This document shows, in pieces, positions 24,213 through 33,230 of a stretch of DNA of 55,139 nt. The notes under the pieces were generated by a model. That model was not told where the DNA came from, ran no database searches, and worked only from the letters and a program-made list of their open reading frames with translations. This DNA comes from Lachnospiraceae bacterium (GTDB taxonomy: Bacteria; Bacillota; Clostridia; Lachnospirales; Lachnospiraceae), in the NCBI GenBank assembly GCA_017480195.1, contig JAFVBE010000005.1:1-55139 (forward strand). Reading direction: 5' to 3'. Position 1 is the stretch's first letter. Each line of letters opens with the position of its first letter. The position numbers and the translations under genes were made by a program.

Positions 24213-24929
24213 ATGATAAAATTTATTAAACAAAAAAAGAAATTTAATTTTCAAAAGAAGAATGCAAATACGAATAAAGAAAAAGAACAAATTGAAATTT
24301 GCAGACAAAATGTTCATAAGGATCAAATTGAATTAGATTATTTAATTATGCAAAGAAATCAATTAGTAGAGGCTTTATCAGTAACCAATGATACTTATAG
24401 AAAAACAATGTTAGGATTTATAGGGAGTATGGCTTCTATTGCTTTAGCTGATTTTTTTAATAAAATAAAAGAAAGTTTTAATTATAAAGCTATTTTATTA
24501 ATTCTAATTCAAGTTATCATACTTTTTGCAATATATATTGAGGTTTTATTAATATCAGGAAATACTAAGAGATATTATATATGTGCAATAGATGATTATA
24601 TTAGAAAAAAATATAAAGTTTCATGTTTATTCTATCAAGGGCGTCTGTGTAGCACACATACTATAGGGCTAGGTAGTAAGTATTCGAATACATCCTTTTG
24701 TTTTGGAATAGCTTTTATTGTTTTTTTCTCTTGGTTTTTATATGAATTTGAATTAATAGAATATGTTATAAATAATCATTTTTATATGTTGCTTATTTGT
24801 GTAGAGTTTATAGGAATTATATATGGCCTTGTATATAATATAAATAATAAATATTTAATGAGTAAAAATAAGATGAACGAAATAGGGATTTATAAAGACT
24901 GTATTGATTTTTTAAAAGAAAATAATTAA
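24213..24929 (+). CDS. Hypothetical membrane protein, four transmembrane helices
   Basis: This 238-residue protein has a Lys-rich helical cytoplasmic N-terminus (about 1-65), a helical pair at about 66-80 and 93-115 (AILLILIQVIILFAIYIEV), a cytoplasmic loop with three Cys, and two further membrane helices (about 168-185 and 192-212). I do not recognise it. It is very AT-rich with a weak ribosome binding site, like the immunity cluster before it, and is bounded by terminators on both sides. The topology (helical cytosolic part plus four helices) recalls membrane-acting effectors in some defence systems, but no partner domain is present. Confidence 0.55.
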   Translation: MIKFIKQKKKFNFQKKNANTNKEKEQIEICRQNVHKDQIELDYLIMQRNQLVEALSVTNDTYRKTMLGFIGSMASIALADFFNKIKESFNYKAILLILIQVIILFAIYIEVLLISGNTKRYYICAIDDYIRKKYKVSCLFYQGRLCSTHTIGLGSKYSNTSFCFGIAFIVFFSWFLYEFELIEYVINNHFYMLLICVEFIGIIYGLVYNINNKYLMSKNKMNEIGIYKDCIDFLKENN

Positions 24930-24936
24930 AACAAGA

Positions 24937-24966
24937 AACATTCTCAGAAAAATGGGAATGTTTTTT
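24937..24966 (+). terminator. Rho-independent terminator
   Basis: AACATTCTC (24937-24945) pairs with GGGAATGTT (24954-24962), with one G-U pair, around an 8-nt loop and runs into a T-tract. Confidence 0.8.
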
Positions 24967-24967
24967 G

Positions 24968-24996
24968 TTGACATAAAGTATATAGAAGTATATAAT
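24968..24996 (+). promoter_or_regulatory. Consensus promoter of the ATPase gene
   Basis: TTGACA (24968-24973) and TATAAT (24991-24996) are perfect consensus with a 17-bp spacer. The spacer and -10 are embedded in the AAGTATATA iterons, so this very strong promoter is probably held off by a bound protein. Confidence 0.85.
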
Positions 24997-25043
24997 AAAT
25001 TTAAAAGTATATAGAAGTATATAAGAAAATAAAAAGTATATAA
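24975..25043 (+). repeat. Iterons: five AAGTATATA copies
   Basis: The 20-nt AAGTATATAGAAGTATATAA, itself two 10-bp units, occurs at 24976-24995 and again at 25005-25024. A single AAAGTATATAA follows at 25033-25043, next to the ribosome binding site. The 10-bp period places units on one face of the helix, as expected for cooperative binding. They span the promoter and leader of the ATPase gene. Confidence 0.8.
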
Positions 25044-25053
25044 GGAGCACTTT

Positions 25054-26106
25054 ATGGAAAAAAATCCTTTTTCAATTTCTTTTGGGAAAAAACCATATCA
25101 ATATATAGAACGTGATTTGGTTATAGATGAAATTATAGATGAAATAAGTTCGGATATAATTCAAAATCAATGCTTTATGCTCACGGGTGTTCGAGGTTCG
25201 GGTAAGACGGTTACAATGACTACCATAGAAAACAGATTTCGTGAGGATGATGATTTTATTGTTGTTGGATTAAATCCGGAAAGGGATATGCTTAAGAGTT
25301 TAGTAGCCAAGCTTTATGATTCAAAATCGTCACTAAAGGGATTTTTTGATTCTGAGATAAATCTTAGTGCTTTTGGAATTGGCGTGTCGATAAAAAATGT
25401 TTCTCCGATAGCTGATATAGAATCTGCATTGGAAGTGATTCTAAAAGAGCTAAAGAAAAAAGGTAAGAGGCTTTTGGTTACAGTTGATGAGGTGTATAAC
25501 ACTTCTTGCATAAGGGAGTTTGCAAGCACCTTTCAATTGTTAATAAGACAGGAGCTTCCTATTTTTTTAATTATGGCGGGACTTTATGAAAATATCCACA
25601 ATATTGAGGATGAAAAAAATCTTACATTTTTATATAGAGCGCCTAAATATTTTATGGAGCCGCTTGAGTATAATGAGGTAAAGCAAAGCTATATGGAGAT
25701 ACTTGGAGTAACCGAAAAAGATGCAGGAGATATGGCAAAGCTTACAAAGGGATATCCGTTTGCATATCAGGCGTTGGGAAAATATCTTTGGGATGTGCCA
25801 AAGCATAAATTGTCAGATGCGGTAATTCAAAAGTTTGATAAGGCACTTGCAACCTATGTATATAATAAAATTTGGGATGAGATGTCTGAAAAGGACAGAT
25901 GGTATATGAGATTTATATCAAAAAAGGAGACAATGAAGACGTCAGAACTTCTTGAACTTTCAGGTCAGAAAAAAAGTCAGTTTTCACAATACAGAGTTAG
26001 GCTTAGTGATAAAGGAATTATTGATATAGGCAAGAGGGGGATTATTAGCATAAAGCTACCACGCTTTGCAGAGTTTGTACAAAACAAAATTGAATTAGAG
26101 ATATAA
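25054..26106 (+). CDS. AAA/STAND-like ATPase with C-terminal winged helix
   Basis: This 350-residue cytoplasmic ATPase has Walker A GVRGSGKT (about 46-53), Walker B RLLVTVDEV, and an ORC/CDC6-like lid region (FMEPLEYNEVKQSYMEILGV, KLTKGYPFAYQALGKYLW). The C-terminal winged helix (about 275-350, TSELLELSGQKKSQFSQYR, LSDKGIIDIGKRGIISIKLP) is likely to bind DNA. Related single-gene ATPases are common in Clostridia and of unknown function. The iterons over its promoter make it a candidate to bind there and regulate itself. AAGGAGC lies 5 bp before the ATG. It sits at the edge of the AT-rich islet. Confidence 0.82.
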   Translation: MEKNPFSISFGKKPYQYIERDLVIDEIIDEISSDIIQNQCFMLTGVRGSGKTVTMTTIENRFREDDDFIVVGLNPERDMLKSLVAKLYDSKSSLKGFFDSEINLSAFGIGVSIKNVSPIADIESALEVILKELKKKGKRLLVTVDEVYNTSCIREFASTFQLLIRQELPIFLIMAGLYENIHNIEDEKNLTFLYRAPKYFMEPLEYNEVKQSYMEILGVTEKDAGDMAKLTKGYPFAYQALGKYLWDVPKHKLSDAVIQKFDKALATYVYNKIWDEMSEKDRWYMRFISKKETMKTSELLELSGQKKSQFSQYRVRLSDKGIIDIGKRGIISIKLPRFAEFVQNKIELEI

Positions 26107-26192
26107 ATAACCATAAAAAAGAAATAGTATTCGTATAATAATTAAGACATAAGAATAAATGAAACAAAAAGAAATATAAGAGAGGTAAACCT

Positions 26193-27182
26193 ATGGATAA
26201 CAAAAATATGATAACTCAGGAAGAGATAGAGAAAAGCAAGGAGATAATACAGAAGATTAACAATTACTATTACAGCAAAATGGTCGGACAGTTCAGACTC
26301 GGAACCTCACTTTTGATAGCTGTGATGTGTAATGGACATATACTTCTTGAATCAGTTCCGGGACTTGCGAAAACCACTGCCGCTAAGACTCTTACCGAGG
26401 CTGTCAACGGTACATTTTCGAGAATTCAGTGTACGCCGGATCTGCTTCCCAGTGATATAATCGGAACTCAGATTTTTAATTATCAGACCAATAATTTTGA
26501 GACAAAATTAGGACCTGTATATGCGAACTTCGTACTGCTTGATGAGATTAATCGTTCAAGTGCGAAGACACAGAGCGCGATGCTCGAGGTTATGCAGGAG
26601 CACCAGACGACTATAGGTGGTGAGGAGTTCAAGATGCCGGATATATTTACGGTTATTGCGACTCAGAATCCTATAGAGCAGGAGGGTACTTATATGCTCT
26701 CCGAGGCACAGCTTGACAGGTTTATCATCAAGGAGATTATCGAGTATCCGTCCATTGATGAGGAGTGCGAAATACTTAACAGGATAGAGACAAATGTATT
26801 CGACAACTCATATGCAGTAGCTTCGTTAGACGAGATAAAGTTTTTGCAGAATCTTGTAAAGCGTGTTTATATTGACCCTGCGATTAAGAGATATATTATC
26901 TCAATCATAGATGCCACGAGACATCCTGAGAGGTTTATATCGAAGGAGCTGGCAGAGTATATAACACTCGGTGCAAGTACAAGAGGCGGTATATATCTTA
27001 TGGAGGTAGCTAAGGCGGTTGCGGTTATGCATGGCAGGAACTATGTCATACCGGATGATGTAAAGGTTATGATATACAGTGTGTTAAGACACAGGATTAC
27101 ACTTAACTTTGCTGCGGTTGCAGATAATATAACTGAGGAAAGAATTATAAATGAGATAATAGGAGCGATACCAACGCCATGA
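26193..27182 (+). CDS. MoxR family AAA+ ATPase, Bat-type operon
   Basis: This 329-residue MoxR ATPase has Walker A variant ESVPGLAKTTAAK, Walker B VLLDEINR, and the MoxR-conserved RIQCTPDLLPSDIIGTQIFN and ATQNPIEQEGTYMLSEAQLD, with LDRF as arginine finger. It leads a six-gene operon for DUF58, a small TM protein, two VWA proteins and a TPR protein, the arrangement called Bat/aerotolerance in Bacteroides. MoxR proteins act as chaperone-like ATPases on VWA or DUF58 partners. GAGAGG lies 7 bp before the ATG; the stop overlaps the next ATG. Confidence 0.93.
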   Translation: MDNKNMITQEEIEKSKEIIQKINNYYYSKMVGQFRLGTSLLIAVMCNGHILLESVPGLAKTTAAKTLTEAVNGTFSRIQCTPDLLPSDIIGTQIFNYQTNNFETKLGPVYANFVLLDEINRSSAKTQSAMLEVMQEHQTTIGGEEFKMPDIFTVIATQNPIEQEGTYMLSEAQLDRFIIKEIIEYPSIDEECEILNRIETNVFDNSYAVASLDEIKFLQNLVKRVYIDPAIKRYIISIIDATRHPERFISKELAEYITLGASTRGGIYLMEVAKAVAVMHGRNYVIPDDVKVMIYSVLRHRITLNFAAVADNITEERIINEIIGAIPTP

Positions 27183-28054
27183 TGATGGATTATATTGCAA
27201 GAATAAAATCTAATGTCGGCATATATACGGATAAGAAGACGGACAATGTATTCGACGGCTCCTACAAATCCATATACAAGGGCAACTCTCTTAACTTCGA
27301 GGACTTAAGAGAGTATATCGTGGGAGATAACATAAGAGATATAGACTGGAAGGCTTCATCAAGAAGCAGAAATCTGCTCGTCAAGAGGTATGTAGCTGAA
27401 AAAAAACATAATATAATGCTTATATACGATACGGGCAGAAAGATGCTTGCAGATACGAAGAACTTTGAGACGAAGAAGGATGTGGCACTCTATGCAGGCG
27501 GTACGATAGCTTATATTGCGGCTAAAAACGGTGATTATGTAGGCTCGGCATATAACCGTGACAGCAAGATAGAATATTCGGGACTTAGGACAGGACTAAC
27601 CAATGTTGAGAGACTGCTCACATCATATGACAAGGCGGTATTTTCTGAGGAGAATGGAGATATATCCAAGACCATTAATTTTATTCTTAAGAACATAAAA
27701 AGAAAGATGATAATATTTATCATTACGGATACTGCAGGAGTTAATAATATAGATGACAGAACACTTAAGAAATTAAAAGTAATGCATGATGTGTTACTTG
27801 TAAATATTAGTGATGCCGACATCACTTCAACTAATGCATATGACTTTGACAAGTCTGAATATCTGCCTAATTATTTAGCAGATAACAAGAGACTGATTAA
27901 GCTTGAACAAAATCTTAAAGCAGATATAAAAGAAGCAAATGAAAAGAAGCTTATGAGGCAGGGAATTGTCTCTACAGAGATTGACAGCAGGGAAGAAATA
28001 GCAGAAAAAATAGTTTATTTATTAGAGAGGCATAAATATGCAGTTTGTCACTAA
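27179..28054 (+). CDS. DUF58 domain protein of the Bat operon
   Basis: This 291-residue cytoplasmic protein has the DUF58 signature YIVGDNIRDIDWKASSRS followed by LLVKRYVAEKKHNIMLIYDTG, a VWA-like fold with a DTGRK metal-site variant. The start overlaps the MoxR stop as ATGA. DUF58 proteins are the standard partners of MoxR ATPases and may present membrane complexes to them. It is soluble, unlike the DUF58 protein at 33231, which has an N-terminal membrane segment. It overlaps the next gene by 17 bp. Confidence 0.92.
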   Translation: MMMDYIARIKSNVGIYTDKKTDNVFDGSYKSIYKGNSLNFEDLREYIVGDNIRDIDWKASSRSRNLLVKRYVAEKKHNIMLIYDTGRKMLADTKNFETKKDVALYAGGTIAYIAAKNGDYVGSAYNRDSKIEYSGLRTGLTNVERLLTSYDKAVFSEENGDISKTINFILKNIKRKMIIFIITDTAGVNNIDDRTLKKLKVMHDVLLVNISDADITSTNAYDFDKSEYLPNYLADNKRLIKLEQNLKADIKEANEKKLMRQGIVSTEIDSREEIAEKIVYLLERHKYAVCH

Positions 28055-28529
28055 AATACAAGATAAATTCACGGTAAATTTGCAGGATATGTATTCATAT
28101 TCTCCGATTGCCCTGATTGTCCTTACGATATTAATACTTATTCCGCTTATAGCTTTTATTGTTATAACAATTATAAGGAAATATGAGAATAAACCTATAG
28201 AGATAAAACCTGTTGCAATTAAGGACAAAGCTATAATAAAGGATCAGTATAACAGGCTCATATTAGAGATAATTGAAAAATATAATGCAGGAGAAATGTC
28301 TGATAAGGACGCATATCAGAGGTTAAGCAGTGTCATAAGGCATTTCGTATATGATATGACGGGTATTAAGGTTCAGAATTATACCTTGTCGGAGATTGCA
28401 TCTGTGAATATTCCGCAGCTTTATTATCTAATTGATGAGTGCTATGAGCCGGAGTTTTCAACTGAAATTAAGCGTAATATATTAGAAACCTGTGAGAAGG
28501 CAAGGAAGGTAATTGTCGAATGGAACTGA
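28038..28529 (+). CDS. Small single-TM protein of the Bat operon (DUF4381-like)
   Basis: This 163-residue protein has one transmembrane helix (about 24-46, PIALIVLTILILIPLIAFIV) and a helical cytoplasmic C-terminus. A protein of this size and layout sits between DUF58 and the VWA proteins in many Bat operons and is annotated DUF4381. The motif match is weak, so the assignment rests mostly on position. GAGAGG lies 8 bp before the ATG. It overlaps both neighbouring genes (17 bp and 10 bp), which indicates tight translational coupling. Confidence 0.72.
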   Translation: MQFVTKIQDKFTVNLQDMYSYSPIALIVLTILILIPLIAFIVITIIRKYENKPIEIKPVAIKDKAIIKDQYNRLILEIIEKYNAGEMSDKDAYQRLSSVIRHFVYDMTGIKVQNYTLSEIASVNIPQLYYLIDECYEPEFSTEIKRNILETCEKARKVIVEWN

Positions 28530-29515
28530 TGTACAGATGGGTTATATACATAGGTTTACCTGTACTTATTATACTTCCGTTTGTGGTGATAAGAAAGGGT
28601 AAGAAGGACAAGCCGCATGTTAAGGCTGCAAATGCCTCTTATGTTATGGATAATCCAAGCTTTAAAAGAAGAATAATAATATATAAGATAATGCGTGTTC
28701 TCGCCTTTGTTGGATTATGGGGAGCTATCGCGTTCTGTTTTATTATGATTTCAAGACCTGTTGAGGTTAAGACATATTCCGAGACCTTAAGGAACAGGGA
28801 TATATTTTTGTGTATGGATATATCGGGCTCTATGGATGAGCTTAATTATGAGATATGCGATGATTTAAAGGAGATAGTAAACGGACTTGACGGCGAACGC
28901 TTCGGTATAACGATATTCTGTGGCAAGAGTGTGGTTTTGGTACCACTTACGACGGATTATGATTATGTGCTTAGTGAGATTGACAGATTGAAGGATTCCT
29001 TCCAATCGGGACTTTCAACCTTCTGGTACACGGATTTTGATTATGAATCCTATTATTATACTTATGCAGGAACCTTGAGCGATTACGGAAGCTCACTGAT
29101 TGGAGACGGGCTTGCTTCGTGTCTGTTTGATTTTCCGGGATTGAAGGAGGACAGTGAGCGCTCAAGACTTATTATCTTATCGACAGATAATGAGGTGATA
29201 GGTGAACAGTTTGTAGATGTGACAGAGGCGACAGACCTATGTCAGAAATACGGTGTAAAAGTTTTTGCTTTGGCACCGCAATATGTTGAAAATGAGAGTA
29301 GTTTTAAAAGAGATATAGAGAAGACCGGAGGAGGTTTCTATAAGATTAGCAATAAAAGTAATCTGGAGAAAATTATTGAGGATATAGGTCAAACCGATTC
29401 ATCAGATATAGAGGAGATAAAGACAAGTATAATAGACAGACCTAAATTATTTTTCTATATTCTGGTTATATGTGCAGGAGTATATTTTATATTTGGCAGG
29501 AAGGTTAAGCTATGA
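28520..29515 (+). CDS. VWA domain membrane protein, BatA-like
   Basis: This 331-residue protein has two N-terminal membrane helices (about 5-22 and 55-78), a VWA domain (about 90-290) and a C-terminal helix (about 310-327). MIDAS residues are intact: DISGS in LCMDISGSMDE, then Thr candidates and STDN. The domain should face the outside or form a membrane-tethered scaffold, with the MoxR ATPase acting from the cytoplasm. BatA and BatB homologues usually occur in tandem as here; the next gene overlaps by 4 bp. Confidence 0.9.
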   Translation: MELMYRWVIYIGLPVLIILPFVVIRKGKKDKPHVKAANASYVMDNPSFKRRIIIYKIMRVLAFVGLWGAIAFCFIMISRPVEVKTYSETLRNRDIFLCMDISGSMDELNYEICDDLKEIVNGLDGERFGITIFCGKSVVLVPLTTDYDYVLSEIDRLKDSFQSGLSTFWYTDFDYESYYYTYAGTLSDYGSSLIGDGLASCLFDFPGLKEDSERSRLIILSTDNEVIGEQFVDVTEATDLCQKYGVKVFALAPQYVENESSFKRDIEKTGGGFYKISNKSNLEKIIEDIGQTDSSDIEEIKTSIIDRPKLFFYILVICAGVYFIFGRKVKL

Positions 29516-30453
29516 AGATAAATCCGATTATACCTGTCTGGCTGATGGCAGTTATATGTGTATGTTTTCTCTTGCTTAAGAGGAAAGGAAGGTTTAATTT
29601 TATAAGGCAGAGCGTCATAGTTGTACTTCTTTTTGTGATTAACTTAAGACCTATGGTTGAAAGCGGAGAAATACCGTCCGTGACGCAGAATGTTGATGTG
29701 CTTTTCGTCGTGGACAATACCATAAGTATGCTGGCAGAGGACTATGATGGAGACGGTAGAAGAATTGATGCGGTAAAGGAAGATTGTATGTATATTGCAA
29801 ATGAGCTTCCTGCGGCTAATTATTCAGTAATTACAATTGGAAATGAGGCAGTTAAAGCCATACCTTATACAAATGATATAAATATGCTTGAACAGGTGGT
29901 ATATTCCTTAAATGGACAGTCTAAGATGTATGCCAGAGGAACATCATTAAATTCTGTCATTGATGTTATGGCTGAGGATTTGGATAACGAAAGAGAAAAC
30001 TATCAGATAGTATTCTTTATAAGTGATGGAGAGATGAATTCCAAGGAAAATCTGGCAAGCTTTGATAGGCTTGAGGAATATATAGAAGATGGTGCCGTGC
30101 TTGGTTATGGAACTGAGGCAGGAGGGCCTATGCAGGTGGTTTCTTTTCCGGGGGATGATACACCACCTGAATATATCTATGAGGATTACTATTATAAGAA
30201 TAAGGCTTTGTCTAAGATTGATGAGAAGAATCTTAATAAGATAGCGTCTGACATGGGGATTGAGTATATTCATATGACGAAGCAGTCATTGATAAATGAC
30301 AAGTTGAGTGATATTAAGTCAGATGTAAATGAATTGGGATATGAAAACGGTACAAAGAAGGGCTATAAGGATATATATTATTTCTTTGTTATACCGCTTG
30401 TTTTACTGCTTATATTTGACTTTGTATATTATAGAAGAAAAGTAAGGTTATAG
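29512..30453 (+). CDS. VWA domain membrane protein, BatB-like
   Basis: This 313-residue VWA protein has two short N-terminal membrane helices (about 5-20 and 29-45) and a C-terminal helix (about 288-307). The MIDAS begins DNTIS, a DxTxS variant of the usual DxSxS, then RGTS and ISDGEM. The threonine may still bind a metal ion. It pairs with the BatA-like protein, whose gene it overlaps by ATGA. The TPR gene follows by 3 bp. Confidence 0.88.
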   Translation: MKINPIIPVWLMAVICVCFLLLKRKGRFNFIRQSVIVVLLFVINLRPMVESGEIPSVTQNVDVLFVVDNTISMLAEDYDGDGRRIDAVKEDCMYIANELPAANYSVITIGNEAVKAIPYTNDINMLEQVVYSLNGQSKMYARGTSLNSVIDVMAEDLDNERENYQIVFFISDGEMNSKENLASFDRLEEYIEDGAVLGYGTEAGGPMQVVSFPGDDTPPEYIYEDYYYKNKALSKIDEKNLNKIASDMGIEYIHMTKQSLINDKLSDIKSDVNELGYENGTKKGYKDIYYFFVIPLVLLLIFDFVYYRRKVRL

Positions 30454-30456
30454 ACT

Positions 30457-31179
30457 ATGAAGAAAAAAATATTTATAATTTTATATTTGTTTCTTTTGAT
30501 TATATTTGGCAAGTTCCTTTTTTCTTATGTGTATAATGAGAGAATGATTGCAAAGTATAACGAGAATGATTATTCATTTAGTGCTAATAATCTAAAGTTT
30601 GCTAATGTATATCAACCATATGTCGCTTATTATAACAGTGGAAATGTATATTACCAAAAGCATGATTATGACAATGCGATAAAGGAATATAATCGTGCAC
30701 TAAATGCTGCTCCGCCTGAATTGAAGGAATGTTCGATAAGAATTAATCTTGCACTTGCAATGATAGGCAAGATACCAAGTGATTATGATTCTCCGGACAA
30801 TATAGATGAAACCATAGTTTCTCTTAAGGAGGCAAGAGCTGTGCTCCTTGTGGATGGCTGTGCTACCGAGGATGGCGATGGACACAGCAGGACTGCTGAG
30901 AGATTAAAGAGAGAGATTGATGATCTAATAGACGAGCTTGAAGATAAAAAGGATAATGATGACGATAGTGATGATGGAAATGACAGCCATCAGAACAATA
31001 ATCAAAATCCTTCAGATGCTACAGCGACAGATGCTGAAACAGATGCTGAATCAGAAAGGGAAAATGAGATAGAAGAGCAGCTTATGCAGATGCAGCAGGA
31101 CGCCTATGAAGAACGTGAAGAGGAACTGCAATCATTAGATGACATAAATATATATTATTATGATGGTGACATATGGTAA
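30457..31179 (+). CDS. TPR protein of the Bat operon (BatC-like)
   Basis: This 240-residue protein has an N-terminal membrane anchor (about 4-22) and one or two tetratricopeptide repeats (about 50-105, AYYNSGNVYYQKHDYDNAIK). The C-terminus is disordered and very acidic, rich in Asp, Glu, Asn and Gln. TPR proteins end many Bat operons and probably hold the VWA proteins or their clients. It is the last gene of this operon; the convergent DegV gene ends 18 bp away and no terminator stem is obvious. Confidence 0.82.
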   Translation: MKKKIFIILYLFLLIIFGKFLFSYVYNERMIAKYNENDYSFSANNLKFANVYQPYVAYYNSGNVYYQKHDYDNAIKEYNRALNAAPPELKECSIRINLALAMIGKIPSDYDSPDNIDETIVSLKEARAVLLVDGCATEDGDGHSRTAERLKREIDDLIDELEDKKDNDDDSDDGNDSHQNNNQNPSDATATDAETDAESERENEIEEQLMQMQQDAYEEREEELQSLDDINIYYYDGDIW

Positions 31180-31197
31180 AGCGAGGAAAGCCTACCG

Positions 31198-32067
31198 CTA
31201 CCTATCCAATACTATAACTCCTATTCCGCATGTATCGACTCCCGTATGACAGGCGATGCTGCATGACAAAGGATAATAATATGGTTCAAGGTAATCGGGG
31301 AAAGCCTCCTTAACCTGTATGCGCCAATTCTCTGCATCCTCGTCCGACTGGAAGGTTCCTGCGGTTGCTAATTGAAGCTTTTCTTTTGGAATATTGGAAA
31401 ATCTTGTTGCAAGGTCATAAGCCAATGCATCTATCATTTTAAGTCGCGCCTTAATCATACCTCTTATTTTTGAAAATGCATCAAGCTTTTCGCCCTGTAT
31501 GGTAAGTATCGGTTTAAGATTAATAACTGTTGCTACAGCCGCACCGGCAGCGGTAACTCTACCGCTTTTTTTCAGATATTCAAGAGAATTAACAGTTATA
31601 TATATGCTGGCGTCATAAGCATTTTTTTCTAAGCGTTCCTTTATTTCACTTGCAGACATACCGCTGTCAGCCATAGCTTTAGCATCATAGACAGACTCCA
31701 TAAGTGATACTGATATTCTGTGATTATCTACTATATGAATTTTACCCTCGTATTTCTGTGCGTAGCCTGAGGCTGATTCACATGAGCTGCTTAGTGCGCT
31801 GGACATCGGAATATAAACGATTTCGTCATAACCCTCGGATAATATACCCTTCCACATATCTTCGACTATGCCTACGGATGGCTGAGAGGTGCGTACATCA
31901 AGACCTTTATTCATAGCCTCATATAAGTCGCTGTGAGTTACATTTGTTCCCTCAAGATAGTCATTATTATCTATTATCACAGGCATAGGAAGTACATATA
32001 TACCCTTTGTCTTTCCTGCTTCTACAGATATACCACTGTTGGTATCAGTCATTACCGCAGTCTTCAT
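31198..32067 (-). CDS. DegV family fatty-acid-binding protein
   Basis: This 289-residue DegV protein has AVMTDTNSGIS at the N-terminus, the RTSQPSVG motif, the MSSALSSSCESA loop, a KKSGRVTAAGAAVATVINLK segment and a C-terminal CSIACHTGVDTCGIG. These form the fatty-acid pocket known from the family. It is distinct from the paralogue at 11453. The gene is transcribed alone, against the flanking MoxR operons, with GGAGAC before the ATG. In Firmicutes such proteins deliver host or recycled fatty acids to FakA. Confidence 0.92.
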   Translation of the reverse strand: MKTAVMTDTNSGISVEAGKTKGIYVLPMPVIIDNNDYLEGTNVTHSDLYEAMNKGLDVRTSQPSVGIVEDMWKGILSEGYDEIVYIPMSSALSSSCESASGYAQKYEGKIHIVDNHRISVSLMESVYDAKAMADSGMSASEIKERLEKNAYDASIYITVNSLEYLKKSGRVTAAGAAVATVINLKPILTIQGEKLDAFSKIRGMIKARLKMIDALAYDLATRFSNIPKEKLQLATAGTFQSDEDAENWRIQVKEAFPDYLEPYYYPLSCSIACHTGVDTCGIGVIVLDR

Positions 32068-32194
32068 TCATAGTCTCCTTTAATGCATAAAGCATCTCAT
32101 AAATAATAAAAATCAGAATTAATAGTTATTATAGCATAGTTAAATTATCATAACAACATTTTTTGAAATCTGATAGTACAGAGCTTTTAGTGGC

Positions 32195-32223
32195 TGGACA
32201 ATGATAGCTTAATATGATATTTT
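32195..32223 (+). promoter_or_regulatory. Probable promoter of the second MoxR operon
   Basis: TGGACA (32195-32200) and TATTTT (32218-32223) are 17 bp apart, about 35 bp before the ATG. Confidence 0.45.
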
Positions 32224-32260
32224 TAACTATATTAATTGAGTAAAAAAGCGAGGAAATGAT

Positions 32261-33226
32261 ATGTCAGAAATTAAGTTTAAGGATATAAGAACACTTGCTA
32301 AGGAAATCGGCGATAATGTGTCGAAGGTTATCGTAGATAAGGACGAGCAGATTAAATTAATTACAGCCGGTATATTTGCCGGAGGGCACATACTTATAGA
32401 GGATAATCCCGGTACCGGTAAGACTATGCTTGCGAAGTCATTTGCAAAGAGTATGAATGTGGATTTTAAGAGGGTTCAATTCACGCCGGATCTTATGCCT
32501 TCTGATATAACGGGTTTAAATATATTTAATCAGAAGGAGTCAGAGTTTAAGCTTGTCAGAGGACCGGTATTTACTAATGTGCTTCTGGCAGATGAGATTA
32601 ACCGTGCGACACCGAGGACACAGGCGAGCCTGCTTGAAGCTATGGAAGAAAAACAGGTTACAATAGACGGGGAGACGATGAAGCTTGATGCTCCTTTTAT
32701 TGTATTTGCAACAGAAAACCCTATAGAGACAAGTGGTACCTATCCGCTTCCCGAGGCAGAATTAGACAGATTTCTGATGAAGCTTTCCATGGGTGATAAT
32801 GATAAAATTACAGAGCTTAACATAATAGAAAGATATATAGAGGATGCACCACTTGAAGAACTTACTGCAGTATGTGGTTCGGAGGATATAATGAATGTAC
32901 GAGAAAAGGTTAAGAATGTTTTTGTTCATAACTGTATCAGGGAATATATAGTTTATATAGCTTTGGAGACACGCAGAAGCAGTAAGATTAATATGGGAGT
33001 AAGCTCAAGAGGCGTGCTCGCGCTGGTAAGATGTGCTCAAGCCTATGCTGCTATAGACGGTAGGAAATATGTTGAGCCTGATGATGTGAAGAAGCTTGCA
33101 CCATATGTATTAGGACACAGGATAATAGCTTTTGGCGGTGTTAATAATTTTAATTATAATTCTAATTTGATTGGTGAGATTGTAGATGGCATAGCTGTGC
33201 CTGTTGAGGATTGGAAGGACGCTTAA
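32261..33226 (+). CDS. MoxR family AAA+ ATPase, DUF58-DUF4129 operon
   Basis: This 321-residue MoxR ATPase has a canonical Walker A DNPGTGKT, Walker B VLLADEINRATPRTQASLLE, and FTPDLMPSDITGLNIF, FATENPIETSGTYPLPEAEL and LDRF. It is clearly distinct from the MoxR at 26193, whose Walker A is atypical (VPGLAKTT). The operon continues with a membrane DUF58 protein and a multi-TM protein. In most genomes this set ends in a transglutaminase-domain protein; here that domain is absent. GCGAGG lies 7 bp before the ATG. Confidence 0.94.
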   Translation: MSEIKFKDIRTLAKEIGDNVSKVIVDKDEQIKLITAGIFAGGHILIEDNPGTGKTMLAKSFAKSMNVDFKRVQFTPDLMPSDITGLNIFNQKESEFKLVRGPVFTNVLLADEINRATPRTQASLLEAMEEKQVTIDGETMKLDAPFIVFATENPIETSGTYPLPEAELDRFLMKLSMGDNDKITELNIIERYIEDAPLEELTAVCGSEDIMNVREKVKNVFVHNCIREYIVYIALETRRSSKINMGVSSRGVLALVRCAQAYAAIDGRKYVEPDDVKKLAPYVLGHRIIAFGGVNNFNYNSNLIGEIVDGIAVPVEDWKDA

Positions 33227-33230
33227 GAAC

